Position numbers and translations under genes: made by a program
The notes under the pieces: model-generated
Told to the model about the DNA's origin: nothing
Database searches by the model: none
Seen by the model: the letters and a program-made list of their open reading frames with translations, nothing else
Shown here: piece by piece, positions 23,480-34,506 of the stretch
Layout: each line of letters begins with the position of its first letter
How positions within the stretch are numbered: the first letter of the stretch is position 1
Source of the DNA: Diphasiastrum complanatum
Taxonomy: Eukaryota; Streptophyta; Lycopodiopsida; Lycopodiales; Lycopodiaceae
NCBI GenBank assembly: GCA_029204225.1
Contig: CM055106.1
Span: forward strand, 9,410,274 to 9,474,273
Direction of reading: 5' to 3'
Length of the DNA: 64,000 nucleotides

Positions 23480-25447
23480 GGAAAGTTGTTTGGTGCAAGT
23501 GACTTTGTGTGTGAGATGAGGTAGGAGATTCCACAGCACAATGGTGTTGCAGAGAGGAGAAATTGAACTCTCATGGAGGCTGCAAGATACATGATGTCCT
23601 ATTCAAAGACATCTAATGGCTCTGGGATGAGGTAGTAGCTACTACTTGCAAAATAGGACATGGAAATCTGGCATTCCCTATACTACTCCACATGAAGTAT
23701 GGTGGGGTAACAAGCCAATCTGGCTCATGTACGTATCTTTGGGTGTGTAGCATATGCACACATACCAGATCAAAAAAGAAAAAAATTAGATGAAAAACTG
23801 GAGCAGGGTTTCCTTGTAGGCTATGATGTACATTCCTCATATTACAGGATTTACATGTCCAAGACCAGGGAAATCAAGACTATTAGAGATGTGAAATTTG
23901 GTGAAGCAAAAACGATGGCCGATGGAGATCTAGTCAGTTATGAGATTCTCAACAAGCAATACTATGATCTGCCCACACAAACAAAGGAAGCATACCATGA
24001 ACATCTTGATTGGGATGTTCATATGCCAATGAACTCAGTGACAGTTTAGATGATGAACAAACTAAGATGTAGCCTATACCTAGAACGCCTACAATGCACA
24101 ATGGTTCTGCAGACAACCAGAAGGGCAAAGGCAAATCAGTCGAGATACCTACATAATCTCCAAGGAGATAGCAAGAGAAAGAAGACCACTTGTCAAGTAT
24201 GCACTAGACAACTCAACTTCTATTATAGAAGAGTTTTGTGGATTCGGTGGTGAACCACACACTTATGAGGAAGCTGTTGACAGTCCAGACAAGCACAAGT
24301 GGATAAAGGCTATGGAAGAAGAAATAAATTGCATGGAGCAGAACAAGGTGTGGACACTTAAACCCATACCAGACGATAGGAAGCTTGTCAAATACAAATG
24401 GATCTACAAATACAAGTATGGACCAGACGACAAGGTTCCAACCCTTAATGGCTGATTATGACGTCTACGTGAAAGTCATAGATGGAGAAATCATCATCAT
24501 CGGTGTCTATGTAGATGACACACTGATCCTACCAAGAAGTGATAAGCTGATTGCACAAGTAAAGGAAGATATTTCCAAGCACTTTGAGATATTAGACATA
24601 GGAGAAGCAAGATGCTACCTGGGATTGTAGATTGATAGAGACCTTGACAACGGTAGACTGTATCAACACCAATCAAGGTACGTTCAGAAGATCATTGATG
24701 ATTTTCATATGGCAGATTGCAAAGGTGTCTGTTATAGTTCTGACCAAAGAGGACTATCCCAAAAGAAAAGAATAACATGAAGCAATGCTCAATAAGCCTT
24801 ATAGAGGGTTGATTGGTTCTCTGATGTACTTGGCAGATAATAGAGGTTGGACATTGCCTATGCAGTGTTCAAACTGATCCAATTTAATATTAATCTAGGA
24901 CCTGTACACTAGAGAATTGCCAAGATAATCCTACAATACCTTCAACATACAAAGGACTACGCGCTTTGCTACTGTCGAGAAACAGGATTTTAGGAAGTCC
25001 TATAGTGATGCGAGCTGGGCATCCATGAAAGATGACTGCAAGAGCATCTCCGAAGGATGTACTATAGTAGCAGACACAATTGTTCTTTGGGTCAGCAAGA
25101 AGAAGACCATAATTGCCCAATCATCTTGTGAGATAGAATACATTGTTGCGGCCAAGATGGCTAATGAGCTGACATGGCTCAAACAGTTTCTAGATGGACT
25201 GGGAGAGAACACCGATGAGTTGTTGATTCTCTACATGGATAATACGTCTGCTATACATTTGACAAAAGATCTTGTGTTTCATTCCAGAATGAAACACATC
25301 GCGATTAAGTATCACCTAATCAGGGATTTGGTTGAGAGAGACAAGCTGAAGATGTTGTTCGTTCCAACAAAGCATATGATAGCTGACATATTCACAAAGC
25401 CTATAAATAAGGCAATGTTTGAAAGGCAGAGAGCAAGTCTGGGAATC
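23480..25447 (+). pseudogene. Decayed Tork-like copia pol (Copia-3 type)
   Basis: It begins at the integrase Glu region (PQHNGVAERRN, then EAARYM). The GKR-like C-terminal part follows (DEKLEQGFLVGYDVHSSYYR). RT pieces are WTLKPIPDDRKLVKYKW and VYVDDTLILPRS (the YVDD box), then YLGL. RNase H follows (QSSCEIEYIVAAKMANE, MDNTSAIHLTKD, HSRMKHIAIKYHLIRD, MIADIFTKPI). The frame 25025-25714 is open through the RNase H. Gaps in RT and several stops show it is dead. It follows an LTR and PBS at 21028-21460. Confidence 0.8.
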
Positions 25448-25833
25448 ACAAGTCACACCGCAATGCACCACCAAGGCATCGCAAGGTCAAACCGCAATGC
25501 ACCGCCCAAGGCACCGCATACCACCAGGATACCACTAAGGCTCCGCCTACCACACAACAAGAACTGCAAAATGCGGGCACATACGGTATCAAGCTACGAA
25601 GTGAAAGAACTGAAAGACCACCGCAAGTCATCGCTTGCGGTGGAAATACAAAGTGGACTAACTCCCGAGGCACTGCAACCGCAATGGCTTCAACTGCGGT
25701 CAACATGCGGCTGAAGCTCACGACATTGAAGGACCGCAAAGGCACCGCAATGGCTTTAGTTGCGGTCAAGCTCACGATGTTGAAGGACCCCAAAGGCACC
25801 ACAATGGCTTCAGCTGCGATTAGGATGCAGCTG
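25448..25833 (+). repeat. ACCGCA/TGCGGT-rich segment after RNase H
   Basis: Dense short repeats of CACCGCAA, AAGGCACCGCA and TGCGGTCAA. An open frame continues from RNase H into it until 25714. It matches 20740-21027. It occupies the place between pol and the 3' LTR, but no LTR follows. Confidence 0.65.
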
Positions 25834-26305
25834 TGATAGCACCACATTTTCATGCTCCTGTGGCGCGTGACGGGCAGTGCAAGCAACAGAACACAAGTGA
25901 AGTACGGGGAGGACAACAACATAAAACTAGAAGCCATTAAGTCTTCTTTTGATTACCGTAGATTAGATTAATTAATCTCTCAGTTGTGTTTACATATAGG
26001 ATCAACGTGAGAGAAAAATATATGTATATAGAGGTAGCAAGCAGTAGCTAGTTACTTGACATAGCAGAGAAGAGAGGAGAGTGTGGATGCTAGCAATGGC
26101 TAGTTATTTGTGAGAGAGAGTGTCTCTCTTGCGGTGGTGCACTGATGTGGGATATAGATAGCGCTCACGGTTTTGTTATAAAAACTCATTCTGATAATAT
26201 AGAGAATTCTGCCTCCTGCTCAATCTGTGAATGCGATGATGTTTTTCCTTATAGTAGTTACAAGTTTAGCTATCTGTTTGTTATTCTGCATGAAGGATTG
26301 TTGGG
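25834..26305. other. Unassigned stretch
   Basis: It begins TGTGATAGCACC and holds purine-rich GAGAGA runs near 26075-26130. No gene or second repeat copy is recognised. It could be a single LTR of unknown type. Confidence 0.25.
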
Positions 26306-26461
26306 CACTTATTGCTCTACATGTACAGTGTATTGTGGTCCCCTAGTCACTGATTCCTAATTCTACAAGTTCTACAAAACCAAATTGTGTGCTCATTGGG
26401 TTGGGATTATACACGTAGGAAGCTAGTGCCCTCGCACTTATTGCTCTACATGTACAGTGTA
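26306..26461. repeat. 27-bp direct repeat, 129 bp apart
   Basis: CACTTATTGCTCTACATGTA and the next seven bases are identical at 26306-26332 and 26435-26461. The match continues a few more bases with one mismatch. Confidence 0.9.
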
Positions 26462-27056
26462 CTGTGGTGGGGCCCACTAAGTCCCCAACAGTTCGAGGTG
26501 GAAGGGTCACCGCAGGTGCATGTCGGTCTACATAGGCCAAATGCCTCCTGGCTATTTGTGGATTTCTCATCGAGAAATCTCGGCATGGATGATTAACTCC
26601 GCATTGTGAACACGAGGGATCAAATGTTGACGGATCCCCTTGGTGTGGAGATTCAGCACGGCGGTGTTTTTCTCCGCATCCATAGCACCTAACTGAGTGC
26701 AGTATGCCATCACCTCTAAGTTGATAGGCATACACAGGTAACAGATTTCCCTTAGGATCTCCCACAAAATAGACTGGTAGGTTGTTATGGTCCTCCATTG
26801 AATTCGGTGACATGCAAGAGGATATAACCAAAACTTCTACCTTGCCATTGTTTGTTGAAGAAACTCGTGATTTAGATGGATCAATCTGACATTCATCCTC
26901 TGGTGAGCTCCTTGTTGGCTTAATTCTGCTTCTGACTGTTGAACCACTGGTTCTTGCTGTTGACAAGCATGTTGCTTTGTATTTGGTCCTTTTACCAAGC
27001 GCGAATTCTTGATTGGACACCTGGTCCTTGGATGATCTCCAAAGCAGAAGGTACAT
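26343..27056 (-). CDS. Unrecognised 237-codon frame with Cys pairs (family U)
   Basis: A long uninterrupted minus-strand frame. It has CYGCGEKHR (C124, C127) and CSQCGVNHPC (C149, C152, H156, C158), spaced like small zinc-binding units. Between them and the family-U knuckle lies a polar, serine-rich part with DPSKSRVSS. The PSKSRVS block and the DNA around it also occur in copy 1 at about 17950-18000, so at least the start belongs to family U. I do not recognise the protein and cannot show it is expressed. The start codon at 27056 lies inside the knuckle in another frame, so the true protein probably enters by a frameshift. It may be the C-terminal part of a gag-like polyprotein. Confidence 0.35.
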   Translation of the reverse strand: MYLLLWRSSKDQVSNQEFALGKRTKYKATCLSTARTSGSTVRSRIKPTRSSPEDECQIDPSKSRVSSTNNGKVEVLVISSCMSPNSMEDHNNLPVYFVGDPKGNLLPVYAYQLRGDGILHSVRCYGCGEKHRRAESPHQGDPSTFDPSCSQCGVNHPCRDFSMRNPQIARRHLAYVDRHAPAVTLPPRTVGDLVGPTTVHCTCRAISARALASYVYNPNPMSTQFGFVELVELGISD

Positions 27057-27560
27057 TCGTCCTTTTCAAGAAACTGAATAGAGCGAGCATAAGCTTGTTA
27101 ACAGCTTGAAGTGCAAGGTTCTTGGTCTTTTGCTGCACTTGATCTGTTTGACCTTGCTGCACTTTGTTGCCTTGCAAGGGGTTCCATTCTTGTTGGATCA
27201 TCGCTCGTTGTCGACCTTTGTTGCTCTGATTCCCCATCTGGATAGGGAAAATCCTTCTTCCCGAGTGAGATTTCCATCAAGGCAGCATCCTTACAAGCGA
27301 CGCATAGGATGCTAACTCTTCCATACCATATCCAATCCTTTTGGACAGTCCGGCATAGTATTTTGCCATGATGATCTGTTGGGGAATCGGGGGTTCACAA
27401 TCCTTCACTAGATGATAGATCCAATAGGTGTAGTCTCGGATTGTTTCAGTAGGAAACTTTTTTAATTTCGATAATCCTACAAGGGCGGTCTCCATAGTTG
27501 AGCACTAGAATGTCGCAAAGTAGCTGGTTGGTGAATTGCTTCAAGGTTTGCTCAGTGACT
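27010..27560 (-). pseudogene. Gag-like protein fragment, family U, copy 2
   Basis: Reading leftwards: TEQTLKQFTNQLL, then LSKLKKFPTETIRDYTYWIY, LVKDCEPPIPQQIIMAKYY, LSKRIGYGMEELASYASLVR and DAALMEISLGKKDF. A polar stretch (QQRSTTSDDPTRMEP) and the knuckle EKDECTFCFGDHPRTRCP (Cys/His core 27017-27054, CX2CX3HX4C) follow. This lines up block for block with 17330-17938. The capsid-like part is better preserved here than in copy 1. Frameshifts separate the blocks. It may be a divergent copia or gypsy Gag. Confidence 0.55.
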
Positions 27561-27572
27561 CTGGTGTTCCAA

Positions 27573-27598
27573 CCTCTTTTTTTTTTTTTTTTTTTTTA
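27573..27598. repeat. Poly(T) run
   Basis: About 24 consecutive T just upstream (minus strand) of family U copy 2. It could be a poly(A) relic, but no insertion ends are evident. Confidence 0.8.
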
Positions 27599-28019
27599 GA
27601 GAATCGGTAAACAGTGGATCAGTATGGATGAGAATAGAGACAGAAATGGATTTATCTAACAGAGATGGAAATAGAAGATGGAATAGAGATGGGACAGAAG
27701 AATGATGGATGGATAGTGGTTGATGTGGAGGGAACTGATCAGCTTGATCTGAGGTTCATTCACTTGATTCAGTCCAGGGATGTTGGATCTTGATGGATAA
27801 TGTGACTGCAACCTAGATTTGACAAGATGTGATCAGTTTCATTTGGCTAATAGTGTGATTTTAGCCCTTTTTCTTGGTTTTTTGTGATTTTTTTTTTTTT
27901 TTGAGATTTTTTCAGATCTGAGTGAATCAAACCTTCAACCTTCCTAAAGTAGCTATATCTGGACCATTTCTAGACAATGTGAGTTCTGTCAGAGTTCTTG
28001 ATGGACAGATTTGTCAGGA
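27599..28019. other. Unassigned non-coding stretch
   Basis: Purine-rich on the left, T-rich on the right. No gene recognised. Confidence 0.3.
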
Positions 28020-29163
28020 TCTGGAGAAACCTCAATTTTTTGGCACTTATTTTTGGCATTTTTTCTTAAATATTTGAAAATTTAACCGTTGGATCTTTAC
28101 AAAAATTTTACAGTAGCTAGGTCTAGGTTAGATCTATCTAAAAACTCTTCGCAAAGGTTACTTCCCAACAGATCTTAAAAAATCATGGAAAAAGTGCATT
28201 TTTTTGGGGTTTGTTTGCAAAATTTTTAGATTTTCTGGGAACAAACCCTCGCAGACTAGTATACACTTGTATCTAAGTCAGATTCAGCTGCTAACCAAGC
28301 TGCGAGAGTTACCTCCCAAGGAAACTGAAAAAATCTTGAAAAAGGTGCATTGTTTTGGGTTTTTTTTGCAATATTTTAGGATTTTCTGGGAAAAAACCCT
28401 TGCAAACTGGTATGCACTTGTATCTTAGTCAGATTCAGTTGCTCAACAAGCTGTGAGAGTTACTTCTCAAGGAAACTCAAAAAATCTTGAAAAACGTGCA
28501 TTTTTGGAGGGTTTTTTTGGCAACATTTTAATATTTTTTGGGAAGAAACCCTCTCAGACTAGTATGCAATTGTATCCAAGTTAGATTCACCTGCTAACCA
28601 ATCTGCAAGAGTTACTTCCCAAGGAAACTCAAAAAGTCTTGAAAAAAGTGCATTTTTTTGGGGTTTTCTGGCAAAATTTTAAGGTTTTCTGGGAACAAAC
28701 CCTTGCAAACTTGTATAAACTTGTATCTCAGTTAGATTCAGCTGCTCACCAAGCTGCAAGAGTTACTTCCCTAGGAAACTTAAAAAATCTTGAAAAAACT
28801 ACATTTTTTTGGGGTTTTTTTGGCCAAATTTTGAGATTTTCTGGGAACTAATCTTTACAGACTGGTATGTGCTTCTATCTAAGTCAGATCCACTTGCTTA
28901 CCAAGCTGCAAGAGTTACTTCCCAAGGAAACTCAAAATTTTGCTGTCTGAGAAGGTTCTAGGCCACTTTTTGCTCTTGGGAACCTTCACAGGGGCACTTT
29001 TTTTGGGATCTAACTCTTGCAGACTTCTCTTTGTCCTTGTCTTAGTGAGATGAAACTTTAGAGAGCTCTACGAAGGTTACTTCCCAAGGAAACTCAAAAA
29101 TTTGTTGTCTGAGAAGGTTCTAGGCCATTTTTTGCTCTTGGGAACCTTCACAGGGGCACTATC
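28020..29163. repeat. Tandem array of ~150-bp units
   Basis: Units carry AGAGTTACTTCCCAAGGAAAC, then CTTGAAAAA(A)GTGCATTTTTTTGGG and TTTTCTGGGAACAAACCCT. The anchor recurs near 28150, 28306, 28453, 28606, 28759, 28907 and 29070, a spacing of about 150 bp. The last two units also share a GAGAAGGTTCTAGGCCA...GAACCTTCACAGGGGCACT block (about 28936-29010 and 29096-29163). The right end of the array is in frame with a copia gag on the minus strand. Confidence 0.85.
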
Positions 29164-30008
29164 ACCACCACCTAGATCCTCATCATTAGTAGTGAAGTTG
29201 ATTTTCTTGCTACCTTCATCTCTTTGCTTCTTCAAACATTCATTTGCAAAATGCCCTTTGATTCCACAATAAAAGCACTTCAACTTAGACTTATCTTTCT
29301 TTTTGCCAAAAGAGGATGTCTCACCTTGATCTTTCCCTTTAGACCACTTGCCTTTGTCTTTGCCCTTGAACTTGCCTTTGATGAATATAGCCTCCTCTTC
29401 ACAATGAGATGTCGATGTAGATCCACCTCCTCTTGATTGAAGCCTATATTCCTCATTCACCAAGATCTCTTTCAAATCCACAATACTTGGCAAAGTCTTT
29501 TGAATAGAAAAACCTTGAACAAGATTAGCATGATCATCCAACAAGCCATTAAGTATAACTTGAACAAGTTCTACCTCCTTAATGCTCTCATCAATACATG
29601 CTAACTCATCATTGAATGCTTTAACCCTCAAAACAAAAGCATGAGTACTCTCTTCCTTCTTTTGCAAACTTTGAAAGATTTTCCTCCTAAGAGTAAGAAT
29701 CTTGATGTAGACTTGGATTCGTAAAGCTTCTTCAAAGCTTCCCAAGCCTCCAAAGATGATGTGCACTTATCAATCTCCTTGAGAAGTTCATTGGTAACAT
29801 TCATCTTAATTATGTGTAGATCTTTCTTTGCTCTTTTGTCATACCTCACTTGATCTTGAGGTGCTTGAGGCCTCTGTTCCACACCTGCAACAATCTCCAT
29901 CAACTCATTCATCTCCAATAAGGACTCCATCCTCACCTTCCAAGTAGAATAGTTGATTAAGGTAAGCCTATTATTGCTCTCCAACATAAAGCCTCCACTT
30001 GTAGCCAT
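29077..30008 (-). pseudogene. Copia-1 type gag with array-derived tail
   Basis: It starts at ATG 30008 (MATSGGFMLESNNRL). The capsid region (YSTWKVRMESLLEMNELM, HIIKMNVTNELLKEI) is followed by a frameshift near 29700, then TLRRKIFQSLQKKEES, LNGLLDDHANLVQGFSIQ and a lysine/glycine-rich linker. The zinc knuckle is CFYCGIKGHFANEC. After NDEDLGGGDSAPVK the protein runs into the ~150-bp tandem array and ends at 29077. Protease and pol are missing. It is closely related to the intact Gag at 56130. Confidence 0.85.
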
Positions 30009-30597
30009 GTTTAAGTGACCTGATCTTATTCTTTTAACCTGTTCCAATGCACAAAGAACTCTCTTGAATGCCAACAAATGAACTCAAGAAGAAATCACAA
30101 AGATATGGAACCTCTCAAATCTCTTCTAGCACTTCTAACTAGAAAATCAACACATAGAATAGTGAAATCTTGATCAACCTATGATCTATCCTCAATCTAA
30201 TGATTCTTGCCACTTGCTAAGATTGAAACACACTCAAATGAAGTTCAGTAACCTCACAAACTATAGATCCAATCAAAATTAGGGTTTTGACAAAATCACA
30301 AAAAATTGAATATCTCAAATTCTACATGCAATTTTTAGAAACTTGATATATCTTCTTGTAGAATACAATGAGACCTTCCTAATGAACCAAAAATCATCTA
30401 AATCCAGTAAAACAAGTGTGAAATCAGAATTGATCAAGTATATAACCCTATATTGAGTTTTGACCTACAAAAGATCAATTCTACACATGCAAAAGTGCTG
30501 ATTTTTGAGTAGAGATCAATCTAGCATGCTCTAGAATTGGTAACTCCTCTAAATCCTTGCTAAAGATGGCTGATCATTTCATAACCTGAAGAACAAT

Positions 30598-30610
30598 AGC
30601 TCTGATACCA
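30598..30610 (-). other. Primer-binding site of the Copia-1 type element
   Basis: The minus strand reads TGGTATCAGAGCT directly beside the LTR end at 30611. Confidence 0.85.
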
Positions 30611-31277
30611 TGTGAAGGATTTCAGATCATTCAAGATCCAATCCATGTCCCTGATCTTTGGTTACAATAAGGAACAAACCAACAATCCTGCCAATGTAGA
30701 AAAAACAGCATCTACATATAAAATGAGATGCAAACTCTAAGAGATACTGATCAAACATGAACCAAAACATAAAATATGTTTGATGTTTGTACAATTACAG
30801 TACCCTACTGTATTTCACATGTGTGGAACCTAAAATAACAAAATATGAGCATTCTACACAAGATTGCAAGATATCACCAAGATAGTGCACCAATGAGTAG
30901 TAGAACCCAAAGATAAACATGTATAATGATGAAATGAGAGAGATAAGAGAGAGGATGTGTCTCTCCACGACTTACATCCTTTTATAGGTTTCCAAACCCT
31001 ATTTGGCCACTTGTCTTTCCCTCCAAAATGTAAACCCTACTAGTTTTGGGTCTAGATTCAATGTACCCAAAGTTCAAATTTGAATCTCTCTCAAACTCGA
31101 CTACCAACTTTCTCACAATTTCAAAAAGTGTTTATTTAATTTATTTTAAACTAATATAACTTCAAAAAGTTTATCTCTAAGTCTAAAATGAGTTTTGGCC
31201 TCTTATTGACAATTTACCAAAATATGACTAAACTAGTTAAAATCTCTCACGTCTTTCCATTCTTTGGCTCCTTCACA
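30611..31277 (-). mobile_element. 5' LTR of a minus-strand Copia-1 type element
   Basis: 667 bp with perfect inverted ends TGTGAAGGA...TCCTTCACA, adjoining the primer-binding site on its inner side. CACATGTGTGG near 30820 is a variant of the shared palindrome. The outer end cuts a copia integrase frame after RKNRTLCEGA. No 3' LTR is found to the left, where the tandem array lies. Confidence 0.85.
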
Positions 31278-32792
31278 TAAGGTTCTATTCTTCCTCTTAG
31301 CCACTCCATTTTGTGGTGTCCTTGGACTTGTGAGCTCCCTCTTGATCCCATTTGCATCACAAAATGCTTTGAACTTCGTAGAAATGTGCTCACCACGATT
31401 GTCACTTCTCAAGCACTTAATTTTGGAAGAAAATTGGACCTCCCTTGCAATATTGGACTTTACAAAGACATCAAACACCTCATCCTTGATCTTTAGTAGA
31501 TACACCCAACAAAATCTAATAAATTCATCAATAAATGTCACATACATCTTAGCACCACCATTGCTAATTGTAGTAACTCCATGAATATCCAAATGCACAA
31601 GTTGAAAAGGCTTACTTGATCTTGATGTGGATCTTTTGTAAGGTAACCTATGTGACTTTGATAAAGCACATTGCTCACAAATATGATTCATGCTCGTTAG
31701 AGATTTGGGATGACCAAAAACAACTTGCCTCTTTTCCATCACCTCCAATGACTTGAAGTTGAGATGCCCCAATCTCATGTGCTATATCTCTTGTATTGAA
31801 AATTGCTCCTTTGCCATACATCCAACTTGGTTAGCAACAACAAAAGCATCTAGTTTGAACAATGTACCATGCCTCTTCCCTTTTGCAATCAATTCACCTT
31901 CCTTCTTGATCAAACAAGCATCACCATCAAACTCCACCTTGAAACTTTTCAAGCATTTGACTAATACTAAGAAGATTCTTAGGGATTGATGGAATGAACA
32001 AAACTTCTTCAAATTCACATTCTGCTTGCTAGAGAGAGAGATAGGAACTGTGCCAATCCCTTTGATTGCACACTCACCATCATTGGTCATGCTTGTCACC
32101 TTCAAATTCCATCAATAATGAATGATACTCCTTATGAAATGTCATATGTGATGTAGCTCCATTATCAATCCACCAAGGATCAATATCTCCATGTTCAAGC
32201 ATGATGACATAACAAAAGCATCATTTGAAATTTATTCATCAACACCATCTTCATCAAGAGTTAGATGGCTTTGCTTCTCACTTTGATCTCTCTTCTTCCT
32301 GAAGCAATCACTAGCAAAATTTCCTTTGACTCCACAATAGAAACATTTTAGCTTAGACCTATCTTTCTTCTTGCCAACAAAAGTAGAAGGCTCACTTTCA
32401 TTTTTTCCTTTAGGCCAATTGCTTTTGCCCTTGTCTTTTGAGAACATAGCTTCCTCCTCTCCAACCTGAGATGTAGATGATCCTCCTTTTGCTTGGAGTC
32501 TAAACTCTTCAGCCACCATGACCTCTTGCAAGTGCTCCATACTTGGCAATGTCTTTTGAATAGCAAAACTTTGCACCAAGTTAGCATGATCATCCAATAA
32601 TCCATTAAGAACAACTTGAACAAGCTCCACATGCTTAATGCTTTCAGCAATACATCCTAATTCATCATTCAAAGCTTTATCTTTCAAAACAAAAGCATGA
32701 AAACTTTCATCCTTTTTTTGAAAACTTTCAAAAATTTGCCTCCTTAGGGTTAGAATCCTAGATGTAGACTTGGACTCATAAACCTTGTTCAA
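31278..32792 (-). pseudogene. Copia-1 type gag-protease-integrase, broken
   Basis: Right to left: gag from NKVYESKSTSRILTLRR with knuckle CFYCGVKGNFASDC (His replaced by Asn). Protease is WWIDNGATSHM (Ser of DSG replaced by Asn). The linker holds ECAIKGIGTVPISLSS. Integrase has MRLGHLNFKSL, CEQCALSKSHRLPY, LVHLDIHGV, KCLRSDNRGEHIS and SPRTPQNGVAKRKNRT. The integrase has lost one codon of the PQQNGVAE motif and the catalytic Glu position reads Lys. The gag N-terminus is missing beyond 32792. Interrupted on the left by an LTR at 31277. Confidence 0.85.
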
Positions 32793-33689
32793 GGTTTCTC
32801 AAAAAATTGGATCAACTAATTTTGGACTTTTCCAAATTTTTTGGACTATTTTTTGAAAATGCCATCCAAAGGCCCCCTTTTCCAAGAATAACTAAAAATC
32901 GAAGTTTTTCTTCGATTATAGTGCAAGCTGATATTAATCAAAGCTCTTGAAGTTAAACAAACAGATGTTTCAAAATAAATAGGATCATTTTGAAATTGAT
33001 TAATGAGTTCTTTTTGTGCAACAACTAATATACAATGGAGCTAATATACAATTACATTGAATCCAAACATTGTTGCACCAAGTTCATATACATTCACATA
33101 GTTTGCGATAAGATTTGCTAAATTAACAATTGTAATAATAATTGTTTAGGTCACGACCAAACTTAGAATAATTTGATATTAACAATACAAATCTATATAG
33201 TTAAAAATATTCTAGAGAGAGACTATCTACGTACCCTTGTGTCACACTATCTACCTACCTGTGTTCCAACGTTAAAAAAATGCATAAAAAGAGCTCTCTC
33301 TCACTTTGCTCCTTCGTTTGCCTTTGCCCTGCTTCGCTATTGTACAATGGACAACAACTGACGCACTACCTCTTCAAAAATACAAGGTCCAAGTAACCTA
33401 TTAAACTTTCATAAAAATTGGCTTTTCTAAAATTTCAAAAAAAACACTAAAAGACTTTTTAAATTTGAAAATCCTATTTGGAGGGAAATTTGTTTTCCCT
33501 CTCCCACTCATATCTTCCTAGAAACTAAAGCATGCAGTTTTTGATACTGCATGCTTTAGTTTTCCCTCTCTCTCTGCTACTGCAATTGCACCCTATCAAT
33601 TCATCATTTGGCAAATGGATTTTTATGGTAAGTGCTTCTTCATTTACATTTTTACTACAATGGATCTTCTTTTGAAGATTGGCCCTATC
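32793..33689. other. Non-coding stretch with a perfect hairpin
   Basis: AT-rich, no coding frame supported. It contains the 16-bp inverted repeat at 33522-33562, which lies between two copies of GTTTTCCCTCTC (about 33492 and 33559). Confidence 0.35.
33522..33562. repeat. Perfect 16-bp inverted repeat, 9-nt loop
   Basis: AAACTAAAGCATGCAG (33522-33537), loop TTTTTGATA, then CTGCATGCTTTAGTTT (33547-33562). It would fold into a stable RNA or DNA hairpin. Confidence 0.9.
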
Positions 33690-33905
33690 TACTATGGCCG
33701 ATCTACATGTTAGAGATGTTAAGGGTGATTAAGACAAAAGCCTTACCATCCCTGAGATTCCACTTGGAAAAGGCTTGCTCATCGACATTGGAAATTAGTT
33801 CAGTTCTTGCGACTATTTCCCATAATTCTTTCGCCATCAGTACAACCTTCACCTTGAATTTTCATAAATGGTGATTCGACCATGTCGAGATAATGTGGTG
33901 AAAGA
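33690..33905 (-). pseudogene. Copia-3 type gag N-terminal fragment
   Basis: In one minus frame KFKVKVVLMAKELWEIVART is followed by WNLRDGKAFVLITLNI. These match MKVILLAKELWDIVDGTE and KLRDGKAFDMITLNI in the gag at 11717-12361. Short and broken at both ends. Confidence 0.6.
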
Positions 33906-34412
33906 AGTAACAACCCAACTATCCTCGGTGAATGGATCTATGTCTATCGGATTCAAGCCACATTTGAGTAATCGAAAATCACTTTCCTTGATCATAGCTT
34001 CAAAGTCATTGGATCAAAACAATCGATTCCGTAGACATGCATGAAATTAATCTAGATTTAATTTGTGCAAGTGAAATAGTTGAAACTTAGAGCATTATGA
34101 TCGACACAGATTATCAGTCATATGAATAGTTTAATCTACGAATGAGATTATCAGCATATAATAAATCAATCGAAACAAAATAGACGCATTCAACATAATA
34201 GAACAAGACTTATTACTGGAACAAATATATGTTTTGTCGCAAGATTGTATAAGTCTAAGTGTAGACAGAGTCACAATCTTTTTGAAATAATACTCTGTGA
34301 TAACAAAGAAAAAGATTGAATAATTACAATCTGAGTGTTCAATTGAGTGACTAAGTGAGTAAATGAGCAAAACTTGAAAAAAAATGTGTCATGATAGGTC
34401 TCCACCTGCTTG
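33906..34412. other. Unassigned stretch
   Basis: No coding frame recognised. It leads into the repeat unit that flanks the copia insertion at 34507. Confidence 0.3.
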
Positions 34413-34506
34413 ATGGGTCTGTAAATGACATGTGTCAATACCAATCTATCCCATAAGCGATATTTCACTTCTACTCCCTAAATCTCTTGTAAGTAAAGGT
34501 GGTCTC

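Noticed and set aside
25446-25937. A 163-codon minus frame over the ACCGCA-rich segment
   Set aside because: It arises from the repeated GCGGT composition, and the opposite strand continues the RNase H frame.
28020-29163. CRISPR array
   Set aside because: The ~150-bp units are contiguous and degenerate, with no short repeats separated by unique spacers, and the DNA is plant.
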